A model generated the notes under the pieces. It was given only the letters and a program-made list of their open reading frames with translations. It was not told the origin of the DNA and searched no databases. A DNA stretch of 64,000 nucleotides, from NCBI RefSeq assembly GCF_002261185.1, contig NZ_NEVQ01000009.1, positions 1 to 64,000 of the forward strand. Reading direction: 5' to 3'. How positions within the stretch are numbered: the first letter of the stretch is position 1; each line of letters opens with the position of its first letter. The position numbers were made by a program, and so were the translations under genes. The stretch comes from Bordetella genomosp. 4 (GTDB lineage: Bacteria > Pseudomonadota > Gammaproteobacteria > Burkholderiales > Burkholderiaceae_B). Of the stretch, positions 1-8,545 are shown piece after piece.

Positions 1-36
1 TTCTTGCTTGGCGTTTTTCTGCCGCCGCAATGGTAG

Positions 37-422
37 AGAGAAAGATCTTGCGGTGCTGCTTTCAGCGGCCGCCCTGCGCGGCCACCTCAAGCGATCGGTC
101 CGGGCATGCGACGGGGTGGCGTGGTGCCTAGTTGGAAGATCTGCTTGGCCGCGAGTGAGACTTGCGGCGATGATGCGTAGCGCAGGTTTTCTGGCTGCGT
201 ATCCGTAGCATGCCCGTGCTCTGGGTCAGAGTTCATCGCCGCGGACGTGATTTGCGCTCATCCTGATGGCGCTACAACGAGTGCCATGCGTGGCATTACG
301 TCAATGTGACTCGAGAGATCTTTTGCCCGGCAACGGTGCCACAGCCGTTGCATGCAGATCCCGAACGCGATTCACGGGTGTGCAGGGCACCCGTGAATCG
401 CAGCCCTGCAAGATCTTTCTCT
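37..422. repeat. 15-bp inverted repeat bounding a non-coding segment
   Basis: Positions 37-51 and 408-422 are exact reverse complements of each other (left copy AGAGAAAGATCTTGC). A related word occurs at 314-326. The 356 bases between hold no convincing gene: the short open frames have no ribosome binding site or recognisable product. The segment also contains two smaller hairpins (330-351 and 367-401). I see nothing that identifies it as an insertion sequence; it may be a decayed small element or a structured leader. Confidence 0.35.
367..401. other. Strong 14-bp-stem hairpin
   Basis: A perfect 14-bp stem (367-380 paired with 388-401, GCGATTCACGGGTG) encloses a 7-base loop. It lies just before the right copy of the 15-bp repeat and is followed on the + strand by a short pyrimidine-rich run (414-424). 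It could be a terminator for a gene left of the window, but the T-run is weak and interrupted. Confidence 0.35.
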
Positions 423-496
423 TCACCCAGGCTGATGCAGAAAAATGCCAAGCAAAAAAACCGTGCCAGCGATGTGACGAGCTTGAGTTACTGCGA

Positions 497-659
497 GTCG
501 ATGCGGGGCAGTGGCTGCGTGGGGGCGCCTCGTGGCCGAGTGGAGCGGACACCGTAGGGAGCGCGCAGGCGCGGACGAGGTGAGCGAACACGGTGTCCGG
601 CGCGCAGGGCGCCGGACCGGCCACGTGAAGCCCCCACGCAGCCACTGCCCCGCATCGAC
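497..659. repeat. Long palindromic element with 30-bp perfect arms
   Basis: Bases 497-526 and 630-659 are a perfect 30-bp inverted repeat. Nested inside are further pairs, 531-537 with 619-625 and 546-554 with 591-599, so the whole 163 bp can fold as one long interrupted stem. It lies 111 bp beyond the stop codon of the leftward DUF3141 gene. The arm and core sequences differ from the five 34-bp-arm elements elsewhere in the window, apart from a shared GAGTGGAGCG word in the interior. I see no open frame or transposase in it. Confidence 0.75.
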
Positions 660-770
660 GTCCATAAGTACCAAACCTTCCCCCTCAATCTGCCCCCCCT
701 GATCACCCCGATCAGCAACCGCCAAGGCCAGCCCGAATCACAGCGTCTCGGGCCCTACAAATAAGATTCC

Positions 771-3284
771 CTATTTGCCGCTACGTCTACTCGCTGTAGA
801 CCGACGCCGTGGTGTTGCGGTGCGCGTGGAGGCGCGGTTGGCTGTGGAGGTGTCCGCCGATACCGTGTCAACGTTTTCCGCAGCCGCCTGAGCCGCCGCA
901 ACTGCAACGGATTTCGCGGCCTTTCTTGTGGCCGGGGCCGTGGCTGACTTGACCGACTTAGCCGCGGGTTTTGTTGCTCGCTTGGCGACAGCCTTGCTAT
1001 CCGATTTCGCCTTGACCGCCTTTTCCTCATGCGCCAACGCCCGCTGTGCGGCTTCGCGGAAAATGGCTTCGACTTCTTCGAGGCAGGCGCGAGCCCGCTC
1101 GCTCAGCGGACCTGTGGCTTCCAGTACGTTGCGCATGGTGCCAAATGCATTGCGGATCTCGTCTGCCGACGCGCCTTCGAGCAGCTTCGGCATGGCTTGC
1201 AAGGCGCCTTGGCGGTCCAAACGCATCATCAGAGCTTGGTCGCGAGCGAGATCTTTGAATTCCTGCAAAGCCAGATCGGAATCGGTGTCTGCTCGCAACT
1301 TGCGCAGCATGGCAAAACTGCGCTCGTCAAAGCTGCCTTCGGCGCTGGAGACATACAGCATCATGCGGATGGCGGCTTCGGATACGCCGCCCTGATCCAA
1401 CTGGCTGCGTAATTCGTTTGCCCGTTGTTCCATGAACGCCCGATGTTCGGGAGAAACACCCGGATGATTGCGCGGGGCAACGCCTTTCTTGGCGCCCAGG
1501 CCCGCCCAGTCCTGCACTACGGGCGATCCATAGATGTTCATGAACATCTGTTCCCCGGCCGCATCACGCAACTCTTGCCACATATTCAGGCCGGTCACGA
1601 TGTTCCTGGACACCATGCGCTCCATCATGACAAAGGGATTCGTGGAATCGGCCGGACGGCGATGTTCGCGCGCTCGTTCCGCTATCTGCGCTATCGGCGC
1701 GATCCAGGGGTTGGCGTCGGAAATCAGCTCGTAGGGCAGGCGTAGCGGATGCATGCGTTGCATCCATTCGGCGGATTGGGGTGTCACAGCCGCCCGGACC
1801 CAGGGCTGGACAAAGCTGCGATACAGGCCCAGATTGATATCCGAAATCCGCGCTACGGCGGCAAAGCGGCGGTCGTCTTCTTCGTTGCGCTGCACGATGG
1901 CACGCACGTCGTCGAGCTTGCGGCGCGCGAACGATACGACATAATCGCCCTCGGCGAGGTCCGCATTGAGCGTCTCGGGCGTCTTGTCTGCGATCTCGGC
2001 CTGGTAAATGCCAGCAGGCAAGACATCGATCAAGTCGATGTTGGCTGTGAACTCCTGGTGTTCTTTGCGGGCGACGGCGCCCGACACAAAAATGCCCAAG
2101 TGCCCGATGCTCTCGTGTACGGCGTACACAATGGTTTGGCCATGCGCCAGCACTTCGGCATCATCCTGGTACAAGTCGGGAATCCAGCCCAGCGCCTGAG
2201 GCGGAGGCGTGATGTTGTCGCCCTTGGAGCAGAACACAATGATGGGCGACCGAATATTGCGCAGGTCGATGCGGATGCCATCCGAGGTCACTAGACCCGC
2301 CGTCGCCAAGCGATTGCCGATGAACAGGTTATCGACGATGTATTGGATTTCCGGCGCGTTCAGAAAAACGTGGCCGCCCCACCAGCGTTCAAAATCCAGA
2401 TAGCGCGAGGCCTCGGTATCGACCTTGGCATACAGGTTGTACTGCTTGCTCCACAGCGTATTGGCGGGATTGAGATTCTCGAAATTCTGCACCAGCCAGG
2501 CGCCGTCAAAGCGTCCTTGGCCCAGATCGCTGGCCATTTCAGTCAGCCAGCTGCCGCCCAGCAGTCCGCCGCTGTAGCGCATGGGGTTCATGCCACGCCA
2601 GCCTGCCCAGTACGATAACGGAGCACCGGCGACGATGATAGGGCCGAACAGTTCGGGCCGCATGGCGGCCGTCATCATGATTTGCCACCCGGCCTGGCAA
2701 TTGCCGATCACTACCGGTTTGCCTTCGGACTCGGGATGACGCGCGATGATTTCCTCTAGGAACCGTGCCTCGGCGCGCATGACGTCTTCGACGGTTTGCG
2801 TGTTGGTGGGCTGCGGCAGAAACGAGGCGAAATAGCACGGGTGGCCGGCACGCAAAGCCACGCCGATCTCACTTTCGGGTTTGAACCCTCCGATACCGGG
2901 CCCGTGGCCAGCACGTGGATCCACGACTAGAAAAGGCCGTTTTTGCGGGTCAACTGGCACATCTGCGGGTGGCAGGATGCGCAGCAGGCCATAGTTGACC
3001 GGCCGGTCGAGCTCGCGGCCATCGAGTATCAGCTCGGATTTCATGCTGAGTACGTTCGGATGGCGCTTGGCCATGTGACGGTGATACTGGTTGCCCCGCT
3101 GACGCATGACGTCGGCGTACAGCACGCTGCGTTGCAGGGTATCAACGGCGTAGTCGTAAGCAGCCGTCCAAGGGGTGGATGGCACAGAAGCGGGGGCGTT
3201 GCGATCGTTGGCAGGTTTGGCCACGGCGATCTCCGGTAAAGCAGCTAGCCGGGCGCGGCTGCGCTGACGAGATTGGGTTATCAA
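771..3284 (-). CDS. DUF3141 family protein, PHA-synthase-like alpha/beta hydrolase with basic Ala/Lys tail
   Basis: An 837-residue protein of the DUF3141 family, annotated elsewhere as related to poly(3-hydroxyalkanoate) synthetase. Visible features are an alpha/beta-hydrolase core with GNCQAGW at about 194-200, which places Cys196 where PhaC enzymes have their nucleophile. Asp356 (SKGDN) and His395 (IGHLG) complete a plausible Cys-Asp-His triad. From about residue 760 the protein becomes an Ala/Lys/Ser/Arg-rich low-complexity tail resembling histone H1 or PhaF-type DNA-binding phasins. It stands alone, reading leftward, with a near-perfect palindrome 24 bp upstream of its start. Family membership is fairly sure. 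The substrate is unknown, and polyester synthesis or hydrolysis is inference from the active-site pattern. No phaC, phaA or phaB gene is adjacent. Confidence 0.85.
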   Translation of the reverse strand: MITQSRQRSRARLAALPEIAVAKPANDRNAPASVPSTPWTAAYDYAVDTLQRSVLYADVMRQRGNQYHRHMAKRHPNVLSMKSELILDGRELDRPVNYGLLRILPPADVPVDPQKRPFLVVDPRAGHGPGIGGFKPESEIGVALRAGHPCYFASFLPQPTNTQTVEDVMRAEARFLEEIIARHPESEGKPVVIGNCQAGWQIMMTAAMRPELFGPIIVAGAPLSYWAGWRGMNPMRYSGGLLGGSWLTEMASDLGQGRFDGAWLVQNFENLNPANTLWSKQYNLYAKVDTEASRYLDFERWWGGHVFLNAPEIQYIVDNLFIGNRLATAGLVTSDGIRIDLRNIRSPIIVFCSKGDNITPPPQALGWIPDLYQDDAEVLAHGQTIVYAVHESIGHLGIFVSGAVARKEHQEFTANIDLIDVLPAGIYQAEIADKTPETLNADLAEGDYVVSFARRKLDDVRAIVQRNEEDDRRFAAVARISDINLGLYRSFVQPWVRAAVTPQSAEWMQRMHPLRLPYELISDANPWIAPIAQIAERAREHRRPADSTNPFVMMERMVSRNIVTGLNMWQELRDAAGEQMFMNIYGSPVVQDWAGLGAKKGVAPRNHPGVSPEHRAFMEQRANELRSQLDQGGVSEAAIRMMLYVSSAEGSFDERSFAMLRKLRADTDSDLALQEFKDLARDQALMMRLDRQGALQAMPKLLEGASADEIRNAFGTMRNVLEATGPLSERARACLEEVEAIFREAAQRALAHEEKAVKAKSDSKAVAKRATKPAAKSVKSATAPATRKAAKSVAVAAAQAAAENVDTVSADTSTANRASTRTATPRRRSTASRRSGK

Positions 3285-3307
3285 TGATCCAATTACAGCG
3301 CATTAAA

Positions 3308-3322
3308 TGTTGCAACGCAACA
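3308..3322. promoter_or_regulatory. Palindrome TGTTGC-N3-GCAACA upstream of the DUF3141 gene
   Basis: A 15-bp near-perfect palindrome 24 bp upstream of the leftward DUF3141 start. The TGC-N3-GCA centre resembles sites described for the PHA regulator PhaR, which would suit a PHA-related target. That assignment is inference from sequence resemblance only. Confidence 0.4.
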
Positions 3323-3382
3323 TCGGTTTGCATTCGTTTGCAGGTATCCCCCGAGGCACGTCGGTGAATATCAATCGCACAC

Positions 3383-3408
3383 AAAAAAGGGACAGGTCAA
3401 TCTGTCCC
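3383..3408 (-). terminator. Rho-independent terminator of yfcF
   Basis: Read leftward, a 7-bp stem GGGACAG/CTGTCCC with a 6-base loop (3389-3408) is followed by six T residues (3383-3388). It lies 75 bp beyond the stop of the glutathione transferase gene, a standard intrinsic terminator layout. Confidence 0.8.
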
Positions 3409-3482
3409 GAATGCGTGAAATTCCGGTCGCTGCGGGCGCAATTCACTGATCCTGCCCCGACAGGCGGAAGCTCAATTCGTCA

Positions 3483-4133
3483 TCAATCCCGCGCGTCTTG
3501 ATTGAATTGCAGCCAAGTTTGAACCGCGGGTCGCTGCCATTGTGCGTCCGCATAGGCTTGCAGGGCGGTAGGCAGCTCATCGGCGCCTGCCAGCCGACGC
3601 AGCATCAGGGCGAGTTCGGTGTCTGCTATGGTCCACGAGCCGAATAACAGTGTCTGCCCTTCTGGCAACAGGGTCTGCGCGACACGCAGCAGCTTTGCGG
3701 CTGCCGCCTGAGCGGCATCGCTGAGAGGGGCAGGGTGTGCGCCATGAAACACGACATCCGTCGGCCGTGCATCGCGCAGGGCCGCCAGATCGCTGCGCAA
3801 CCACGCTTGAACCTGCCGCGCGCGCGCCCGCAACTGGGGCGTGTCGGGGTAGAGCGCCGGATACTCGGGTGCGGGAAAAACGTCTTCCAGATATTCGATG
3901 ATGGCGCTGGATTCGGTCAGGTGAAACGCATCGTGTGTCAGGGCGGGGACGCGACAGGTTGGGGCGCGGCTCGTATAAGGCGCCATGCGCTGTTCGCCCG
4001 CCTGCAAATCCACCAGCCGTAGTTCGACAGGCAGGCCTTTTTCCCTCAGCGCGACATAGGCCGACATGGCATAGGGGCTCAGGAACTGGGCGTCGACGTA
4101 GAGCGTCAAGGGCGAGGCAAGCGTATCCGACAA
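3483..4133 (-). CDS. yfcF: Glutathione S-transferase, YfcF type
   Basis: A 216-residue cytosolic glutathione transferase, the usual length for YfcF. The N-terminal thioredoxin-like half (about 1-85) carries the SPYAMSAY segment at 19-26, where the catalytic Ser sits in this class, and the ESSAIIEYLE stretch at 74-83, whose Glu-Ser pair binds the gamma-glutamyl part of glutathione. The C-terminal helical domain follows. YfcF-type enzymes show disulfide-bond oxidoreductase and peroxidase activity with glutathione and help in oxidative stress. It is a single gene closed by its own terminator. The general family is clear; the exact substrate is not. Confidence 0.85.
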   Translation of the reverse strand: MSDTLASPLTLYVDAQFLSPYAMSAYVALREKGLPVELRLVDLQAGEQRMAPYTSRAPTCRVPALTHDAFHLTESSAIIEYLEDVFPAPEYPALYPDTPQLRARARQVQAWLRSDLAALRDARPTDVVFHGAHPAPLSDAAQAAAAKLLRVAQTLLPEGQTLLFGSWTIADTELALMLRRLAGADELPTALQAYADAQWQRPAVQTWLQFNQDARD

Positions 4134-4301
4134 GATAAAGTTTCCGTGGCGGCAAACCAGTCAAACTGCAGTGCTGTAGCGGGCCGCTTCCACTATCGAG
4201 CACAGTTCACAGCGTAACGCAATCACGCCGTTACGGCATCCGGGTGCCGCTGAGGGCGGGGCGAGCGTTGTGTTCCGCCCACGCCGTGCGGCTGCCGTTC
4301 G

Positions 4302-4631
4302 TCAATCGACGATAAACAGCCGCGCCCCGATGGGCGTGGACGAGCGATGCGCCTCGGCCTGATCGGCGACCTGATAGCTCATGCCCGGGGTCAAGACAAA
4401 GCGCCGGCCGTCTTCCAATTCCGTGTGCAGCTCGCCTTCCAGGCAGAGCAGGATATGCCCCTTGCTACACCAATGATCGGCCAGATAACCCGCCGAATAG
4501 TCAACCATGCGCACTCGGATATCGCCAAATTGGCAAGTGCGCCAATAAGCCATGCCAGTATCGCCGGGATGTTCGGTAGGTTCGATCGTTTGCCAATCGG
4601 TGGTGCCGAACGGGATATCGTGCATTTTCAT
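4302..4631 (-). CDS. Small DHWC-motif cupin protein
   Basis: A 109-residue single-domain cupin. The DHWC motif at residues 52-55, His59 and His95 are the likely metal ligands. The pattern matches the small proteins annotated as DHCW-motif cupin fold proteins. A beta-sandwich with a strongly conserved GEL...L turn (about 66-80) is evident. Function is unknown. It lies 25 bp downstream of the leftward GNAT acetyltransferase gene, so the two are probably cotranscribed. Confidence 0.75.
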   Translation of the reverse strand: MKMHDIPFGTTDWQTIEPTEHPGDTGMAYWRTCQFGDIRVRMVDYSAGYLADHWCSKGHILLCLEGELHTELEDGRRFVLTPGMSYQVADQAEAHRSSTPIGARLFIVD

Positions 4632-4656
4632 GTTGCGATCGCTCTCGTTATCGGTG

Positions 4657-5154
4657 CTATGCCGCTATTTTCTTTTGCCAGAACATGGCTTGGCCGGTGT
4701 CGCTGGCCAATTCGTAGCCTTGGTAACCGGTCTTGCGATAAAGCGCTTTGGCAGCCTCATTGCCTTGCAATACCTCGAGCGTGATCTTGCAGCAGCCGCG
4801 CGCAAGCGCGGTCTGATCCAGGGCCGCCAACAGCTGTTGCGCAATTCCCTGTCCGCGAAATCGCTCGGACACCATGAAATCATGCAGATTCAATAGCGGT
4901 TTACAGGCAAAGGTGGAAAAACCTTCCAGGTAGATTGCCAGGCCGGCTGGCTGGTCGTCTTTCAGAGCAATTAACGCGCCTGCTGTAGGGCGCTTTGCCA
5001 GCTCGGAAATCAGGTTGGCGCGCGTGTAGTCGGATAGCGGCTCATTGCCCCCCATGGGACCTTCGGCGTATTCGTTCAGCAGCGAGACGACCATGTCGCC
5101 ATGAGCGGGGTTGTTGAAATCAGCATTGATGATGGTTAGCACGGTGACATCCAA
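4657..5154 (-). CDS. GNAT family N-acetyltransferase
   Basis: A 165-residue acetyltransferase. The acetyl-CoA pyrophosphate-binding signature RGQGIA is at 100-105, preceded by the strand LHDFMVSERF. The C-terminal GNEAAKALYRKTGY motif (131-144) is typical of GNAT proteins acting on small amines or N-termini. The acceptor cannot be predicted. It heads a two-gene leftward unit with the cupin and is divergent from azlC across about 210 bp. Confidence 0.8.
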   Translation of the reverse strand: MDVTVLTIINADFNNPAHGDMVVSLLNEYAEGPMGGNEPLSDYTRANLISELAKRPTAGALIALKDDQPAGLAIYLEGFSTFACKPLLNLHDFMVSERFRGQGIAQQLLAALDQTALARGCCKITLEVLQGNEAAKALYRKTGYQGYELASDTGQAMFWQKKIAA

Positions 5155-5364
5155 TATCGGCGGCTGCAGGCTAATGATGCAGCTCAGAACAGGTACAGAA
5201 GCACATTATGCCGTGTGCCGCTGCAGCGGTCTTTTTGTCCGAAATTGCCGGCAGCCACGCTCCCCCGCCTCGCGAGGGGCTGTGAACTGGATGATGCACC
5301 GTGTTCGGCCGTCGAGTAGGTAAACTGCCGGCATACGTTGACTTGCTGCGATTGGAGTTTTCCC

Positions 5365-6081
5365 ATGCCCCATTCATCCGTCCCAGAGCCGCATCTGGCT
5401 TTGCCGGGTGGGAATGGCTGGGCGGGCTTAAAGGCCTGCCTGCCCATCATGATCGGTTATTTTCCCGTAGCCGTGACGTTTGGCGTGGCCGGGTTGTCTA
5501 CCGGGCTGTCTCCTGTACAAGTCGTGTTGATTTCGGTCTTGGTCTATGCAGGGGCCAGCCAGTTTCTGCTGCTGGCCTCGATCAAGGCCGGTACGCCGTG
5601 GCTATGGGTTGTCGCCCTTTGCTCGCTGCTGAATGCGCGCCATCTGCTGTATGGTCCGTTGCTCTCGCGCTTTCTGCCCGAGCGGCTCGGAACGCGCTTG
5701 AGGCTCGCGTTTTTGCTGACTGACGAAGTATTTGCCACGGCCTTGAATCGTATTGGACCTGTCTCTCCCGAGCACCGAAACCGATGGATGACGTTGCTCG
5801 GTTTGGGCGCCTGGTTGACCTGGATTGCGGGCACTGCCGTGGGCGTCTATGCCGGTGATGGTCTGGAGCATCACTTTCCCATGTTGTCCCAGGTCATGCG
5901 TTTTGCCCTGCCGGCGCTGTTCCTGGCCCTGGTCTGTCAAAGCGTTACGCGTCCTCTGAGAGGCGCCATCATTGCTGCGCTGCTTGTCGGCGCGGCATGT
6001 TCCGCCCTGGGCCATACGACTCTCGCGATCTTGGCCGCCGCTGTGGTGGGGTGCGTGACTCATCGATTGCAGAGCGCATGA
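5365..6081 (+). CDS. azlC: AzlC family branched-chain amino acid exporter, large subunit
   Basis: A 238-residue polytopic inner-membrane protein. It works with AzlD to export branched-chain amino acids or their analogues (YgaZ/AzlC family). Early GYFPVAVTFGVA and ASQFLLL segments and the NARHLLYG motif are typical of the family. Several hydrophobic helices span the rest. I chose the ATG at 5365 because GGAG lies just upstream and it removes a non-hydrophobic TTG-initiated extension. The stop overlaps the azlD start (ATGA), so the two are translationally coupled. Confidence 0.88.
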   Translation: MPHSSVPEPHLALPGGNGWAGLKACLPIMIGYFPVAVTFGVAGLSTGLSPVQVVLISVLVYAGASQFLLLASIKAGTPWLWVVALCSLLNARHLLYGPLLSRFLPERLGTRLRLAFLLTDEVFATALNRIGPVSPEHRNRWMTLLGLGAWLTWIAGTAVGVYAGDGLEHHFPMLSQVMRFALPALFLALVCQSVTRPLRGAIIAALLVGAACSALGHTTLAILAAAVVGCVTHRLQSA

Positions 6082-6425
6082 TGATAGGCAGCCAACTTGA
6101 CTTCTGGGTGGCCGTTATTGCGATGGCTGTCATTACCTACCTGACGCGCGCGTTGCCGTTTTTGCTCTCGAGCCGTAGTCGATGGCTGCGGCGGCTGACA
6201 GAGGGGTCGTCTTTGGCCGCTTTAGGGCCTGCTTTGCTGGCGGGCATTGCGACGGCTGTCATCATGCCTGATGTGATGGCGTTGTCGGGGGTGTCCGAGA
6301 TTTTGCCTTATGCGGGAGGATTACTGGCGACGGCCCTATCTGCGCGTCGGTTGGGGAATGCTGGGGTGGCGGTGATCGTGGGGGTGGTTGTGTATGGGGG
6401 GTTGTTGTTGGTGGTGGGGCGGTAG
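6078..6425 (+). CDS. azlD: AzlD family branched-chain amino acid exporter, small subunit
   Basis: A 115-residue membrane protein with about four hydrophobic segments and the family motif TYLTRALPFLL near the N-terminus. It is the partner of AzlC in amino-acid export, and its start overlaps the azlC stop by 4 bp. The last 25 codons are odd: third positions are 20 G, 4 T, 1 C and no A (runs of TTG, GTG, GGG), unlike the C-rich wobble positions of neighbouring genes. The gene ends 35 bp before a large palindromic element. Confidence 0.88.
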   Translation: MMIGSQLDFWVAVIAMAVITYLTRALPFLLSSRSRWLRRLTEGSSLAALGPALLAGIATAVIMPDVMALSGVSEILPYAGGLLATALSARRLGNAGVAVIVGVVVYGGLLLVVGR

Positions 6426-6460
6426 GCGTTTGATTGTTGGGAGGGTGGGGTTCTTGAGAC

Positions 6461-6678
6461 GCCGGACATCGCTGGACAAAGGCCATGCCGGCCCTATCGC
6501 CCGGTCTGGCCGCCTGCGCGGCCAGACTTCCCTTCACCTGCCTAGTCAGGCGGGGCGGCTGGGCAAACTCGCTCCGCTACGCTCCACTCAAACATGCCCA
6601 GCCGACTACCCCCCGCCTGACTAGGCAGGTTCGGCGGGCTCTACGGGCCGGCATGGCCTTTGTCCAGCGATGCCCGGC
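6461..6678. repeat. Palindromic element, long type, copy 1 (34-bp arms, 150-bp core)
   Basis: Outer arms 6461-6494 and 6645-6678 pair at 33 of 34 positions. The 150-bp core begins TATCGC and ends CTCTAC. It contains two nested hairpins: one about 24 bp (GTCTGGCCGC/GCGGCCAGAC) and one about 95 bp with a 19-bp perfect stem. The fold is a three-way junction. The core is about 93% identical to that of the copy at 62203-62420, yet the central 24 bp of the arms match at only about half the positions. No coding potential is seen. Confidence 0.9.
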
Positions 6679-6738
6679 TCGCGTAATCTTCAAGCCACGT
6701 TCAAAGCAGTCGGCATCCGAGGCCAGCCGTTGCTGTGA

Positions 6739-6874
6739 GTTCCTGTCGCGTACCGGAGTGCCGTGCCGGGCCGTTGAGCGCGGATTTAGCCTCGCGTAGC
6801 GAGGCCGAGCCCCCTGCTCATGGGGCGAGTCCGTGCGATAGGCCCGGCACGGCACTCCGGTACGCGGCAGGAAC
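6739..6874. repeat. Palindromic element, short type, copy 1 (34-bp arms, 68-bp core)
   Basis: Arms 6739-6772 and 6841-6874 pair at 33 of 34 positions. The 68-bp core holds two small hairpins: GCCTCGC/GCGAGGC, and a GAGCCCC stem closed by CTGCTCAT. The core ends in GTGCGATA, the reverse complement of the TATCGC junction of the long type. It follows the long-type copy by 60 bp and lies 71 bp from the convergent end of the phosphate transporter gene. The rest of the 520-bp gap 6426-6945 holds nothing else I recognise. Confidence 0.9.
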
Positions 6875-6945
6875 GCCTTAAAAGAGATGCTCTGTACTGA
6901 ACGTACTGAACGAAACCCTGAACATTTCCCTAGCGTACTTCTCGG

Positions 6946-8424
6946 TTACCCCGAAATCTGCACGCCAATCCAGAATAACGCCGCCGCCAACAGCATCGAA
7001 GCCGGCAAGGTCAGCACCCAGGCCAGCAGGATATTGCGCACGGTGCTGCCCTGCAGGCCGCTTCTGTTGGCAATCATCGTCCCCGCCACGCCGGACGACA
7101 GCACGTGTGTCGTGGAAACAGGCAAACTGAAAACGTTAGCCATGCCGATGGCCGCCACGGCCGTGAGCTGTGCCGACATGCCCTGCGCGTAGGTCATGCC
7201 TTGTTTGCCGATCTTTTCGCCGACGGTCAGCACTACGCGACGCCAGCCCACCATGGTGCCGATGCCCAGGGCCAGGGCGACTGCCACGATGACCCAGAAC
7301 GGTGCATATTCGGTGGTGGCGGTGAGGTCCGCACGTAGCCGATGCAAGTCTGCGCGATCACGGCTTTCCAGGCCATCGAGGGCCGCGACTTTCTTGGCCG
7401 TGTCGTCCAGGCACAGCAGATAGCGGCGCACCGTGATGCGTTTTTCGGGCGAGAGCTCGTCGTAGTGTGTGACACCCTGCAGGTCGTTTTGCAAAGCGTC
7501 AATCGTGGCCAGCGTCAGCTGCGGATGGCAGTGAAATTGTTCGGGCAGATCCGTGCTCTCGTTCCTGTTCTTGGAGATGGCCAGGAAGTCGTCCAGGGTG
7601 GGCTGGTGCCGCATATAGAACGCGCTCAGGTGTGTCGCGGCATCGCGTGTGCGGTCGATCTGATAGGAGGTGCTGTTTTCGTTCAGCACAAACTGCGCGG
7701 GCACGATGCCGATCAGCACCAGCATGATCAGGCCTATCCCTTTCTGGCCGTCATTCGATCCGTGGACAAAGCTCACTCCCATGGCCGACAGTACCAAAAT
7801 CAGACGATTCCAGAAGGGAGGGTGCTTTTTTGAGTCGAGTTCGCGGCGCTGTTCCGGGGTCTTGTGCATTTTGGAGGCAGGCCACCAGCGCTTGAATAGC
7901 AGCAACAAGCATCCCGCTGCCAGAAAGCCGGCAATCGGCGAGGCGACGAGCGACAGGCCTATGTCGATGGCCTTGCCCCAATTGACGCCCGCGGCGAGCG
8001 GCAGATCGGTCATCAGGGCATTGGCCAGACCCACACCCAGGATCGAGCCGATCAAGGTATGCGAACTGGAGGCAGGGATGCCGAAATACCATGTGCCCAG
8101 ATTCCAGGCGATGGCGGCTGCCAGCATGGCAAACACCATGGCGAGCCCGCGGCCGGTGTCGACATTGATCAGCAATTCGACCGGCAGCAAGTGGACGATG
8201 GCATAGGCAACGCCGACCCCGCCCAGTAATACGCCTAGAAAATTGAAAATTCCCGACAGCATCACAGCCAGATGCGGCGGCATGGCCTTGGTGTAGATGA
8301 CGGTGGCGACGGCATTGGCGGTGTCGTGAAAGCCATTGATGAATTCGAAGGCCAACACGAATGTCAGGGCCAGAACCAGGCTGACGCCAATCCAGAAATC
8401 CAGACCAGAGAAGAGATGAAACAT
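6946..8424 (-). CDS. pit: Inorganic phosphate transporter, PiT family
   Basis: A 492-residue polytopic inner-membrane transporter of the PiT (PF01384) family, which takes up metal-phosphate with protons. The signature GFHDTANAVATVIYT is near the N-terminus and its inverted-topology counterpart GSNDGQKGIGLIMLV lies in the second half. A hydrophilic insert of about 140 residues separates the last membrane block, as in E. coli PitA. Start: the ATG at 8424 begins directly before the first membrane segment; a TTG at 8463 is possible but adds only a Pro/Ser-rich stretch. The promoter side is shared with divergent mogA, where a GTGAC-CT-GTCAC dyad lies at 8476-8487. Confidence 0.88.
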   Translation of the reverse strand: MFHLFSGLDFWIGVSLVLALTFVLAFEFINGFHDTANAVATVIYTKAMPPHLAVMLSGIFNFLGVLLGGVGVAYAIVHLLPVELLINVDTGRGLAMVFAMLAAAIAWNLGTWYFGIPASSSHTLIGSILGVGLANALMTDLPLAAGVNWGKAIDIGLSLVASPIAGFLAAGCLLLLFKRWWPASKMHKTPEQRRELDSKKHPPFWNRLILVLSAMGVSFVHGSNDGQKGIGLIMLVLIGIVPAQFVLNENSTSYQIDRTRDAATHLSAFYMRHQPTLDDFLAISKNRNESTDLPEQFHCHPQLTLATIDALQNDLQGVTHYDELSPEKRITVRRYLLCLDDTAKKVAALDGLESRDRADLHRLRADLTATTEYAPFWVIVAVALALGIGTMVGWRRVVLTVGEKIGKQGMTYAQGMSAQLTAVAAIGMANVFSLPVSTTHVLSSGVAGTMIANRSGLQGSTVRNILLAWVLTLPASMLLAAALFWIGVQISG

Positions 8425-8545
8425 GGGAGGGGAGGGGGTAAGAGGCGGTGAGCGTAGGCGCAATTATTGCAGATTTGTGACCTGTCACTGGCCGCGCCCT
8501 GGGGTGTCCATAATGCGATAGCATCACTTTTTCCATCCATCCTTC

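Noticed and set aside
6262-6855. Short frames across the palindromic elements, also repeated near 62 kb, with similar peptides
   Set aside because: The similarity comes from the repeat DNA itself; the frames have no starts and change with the arms.
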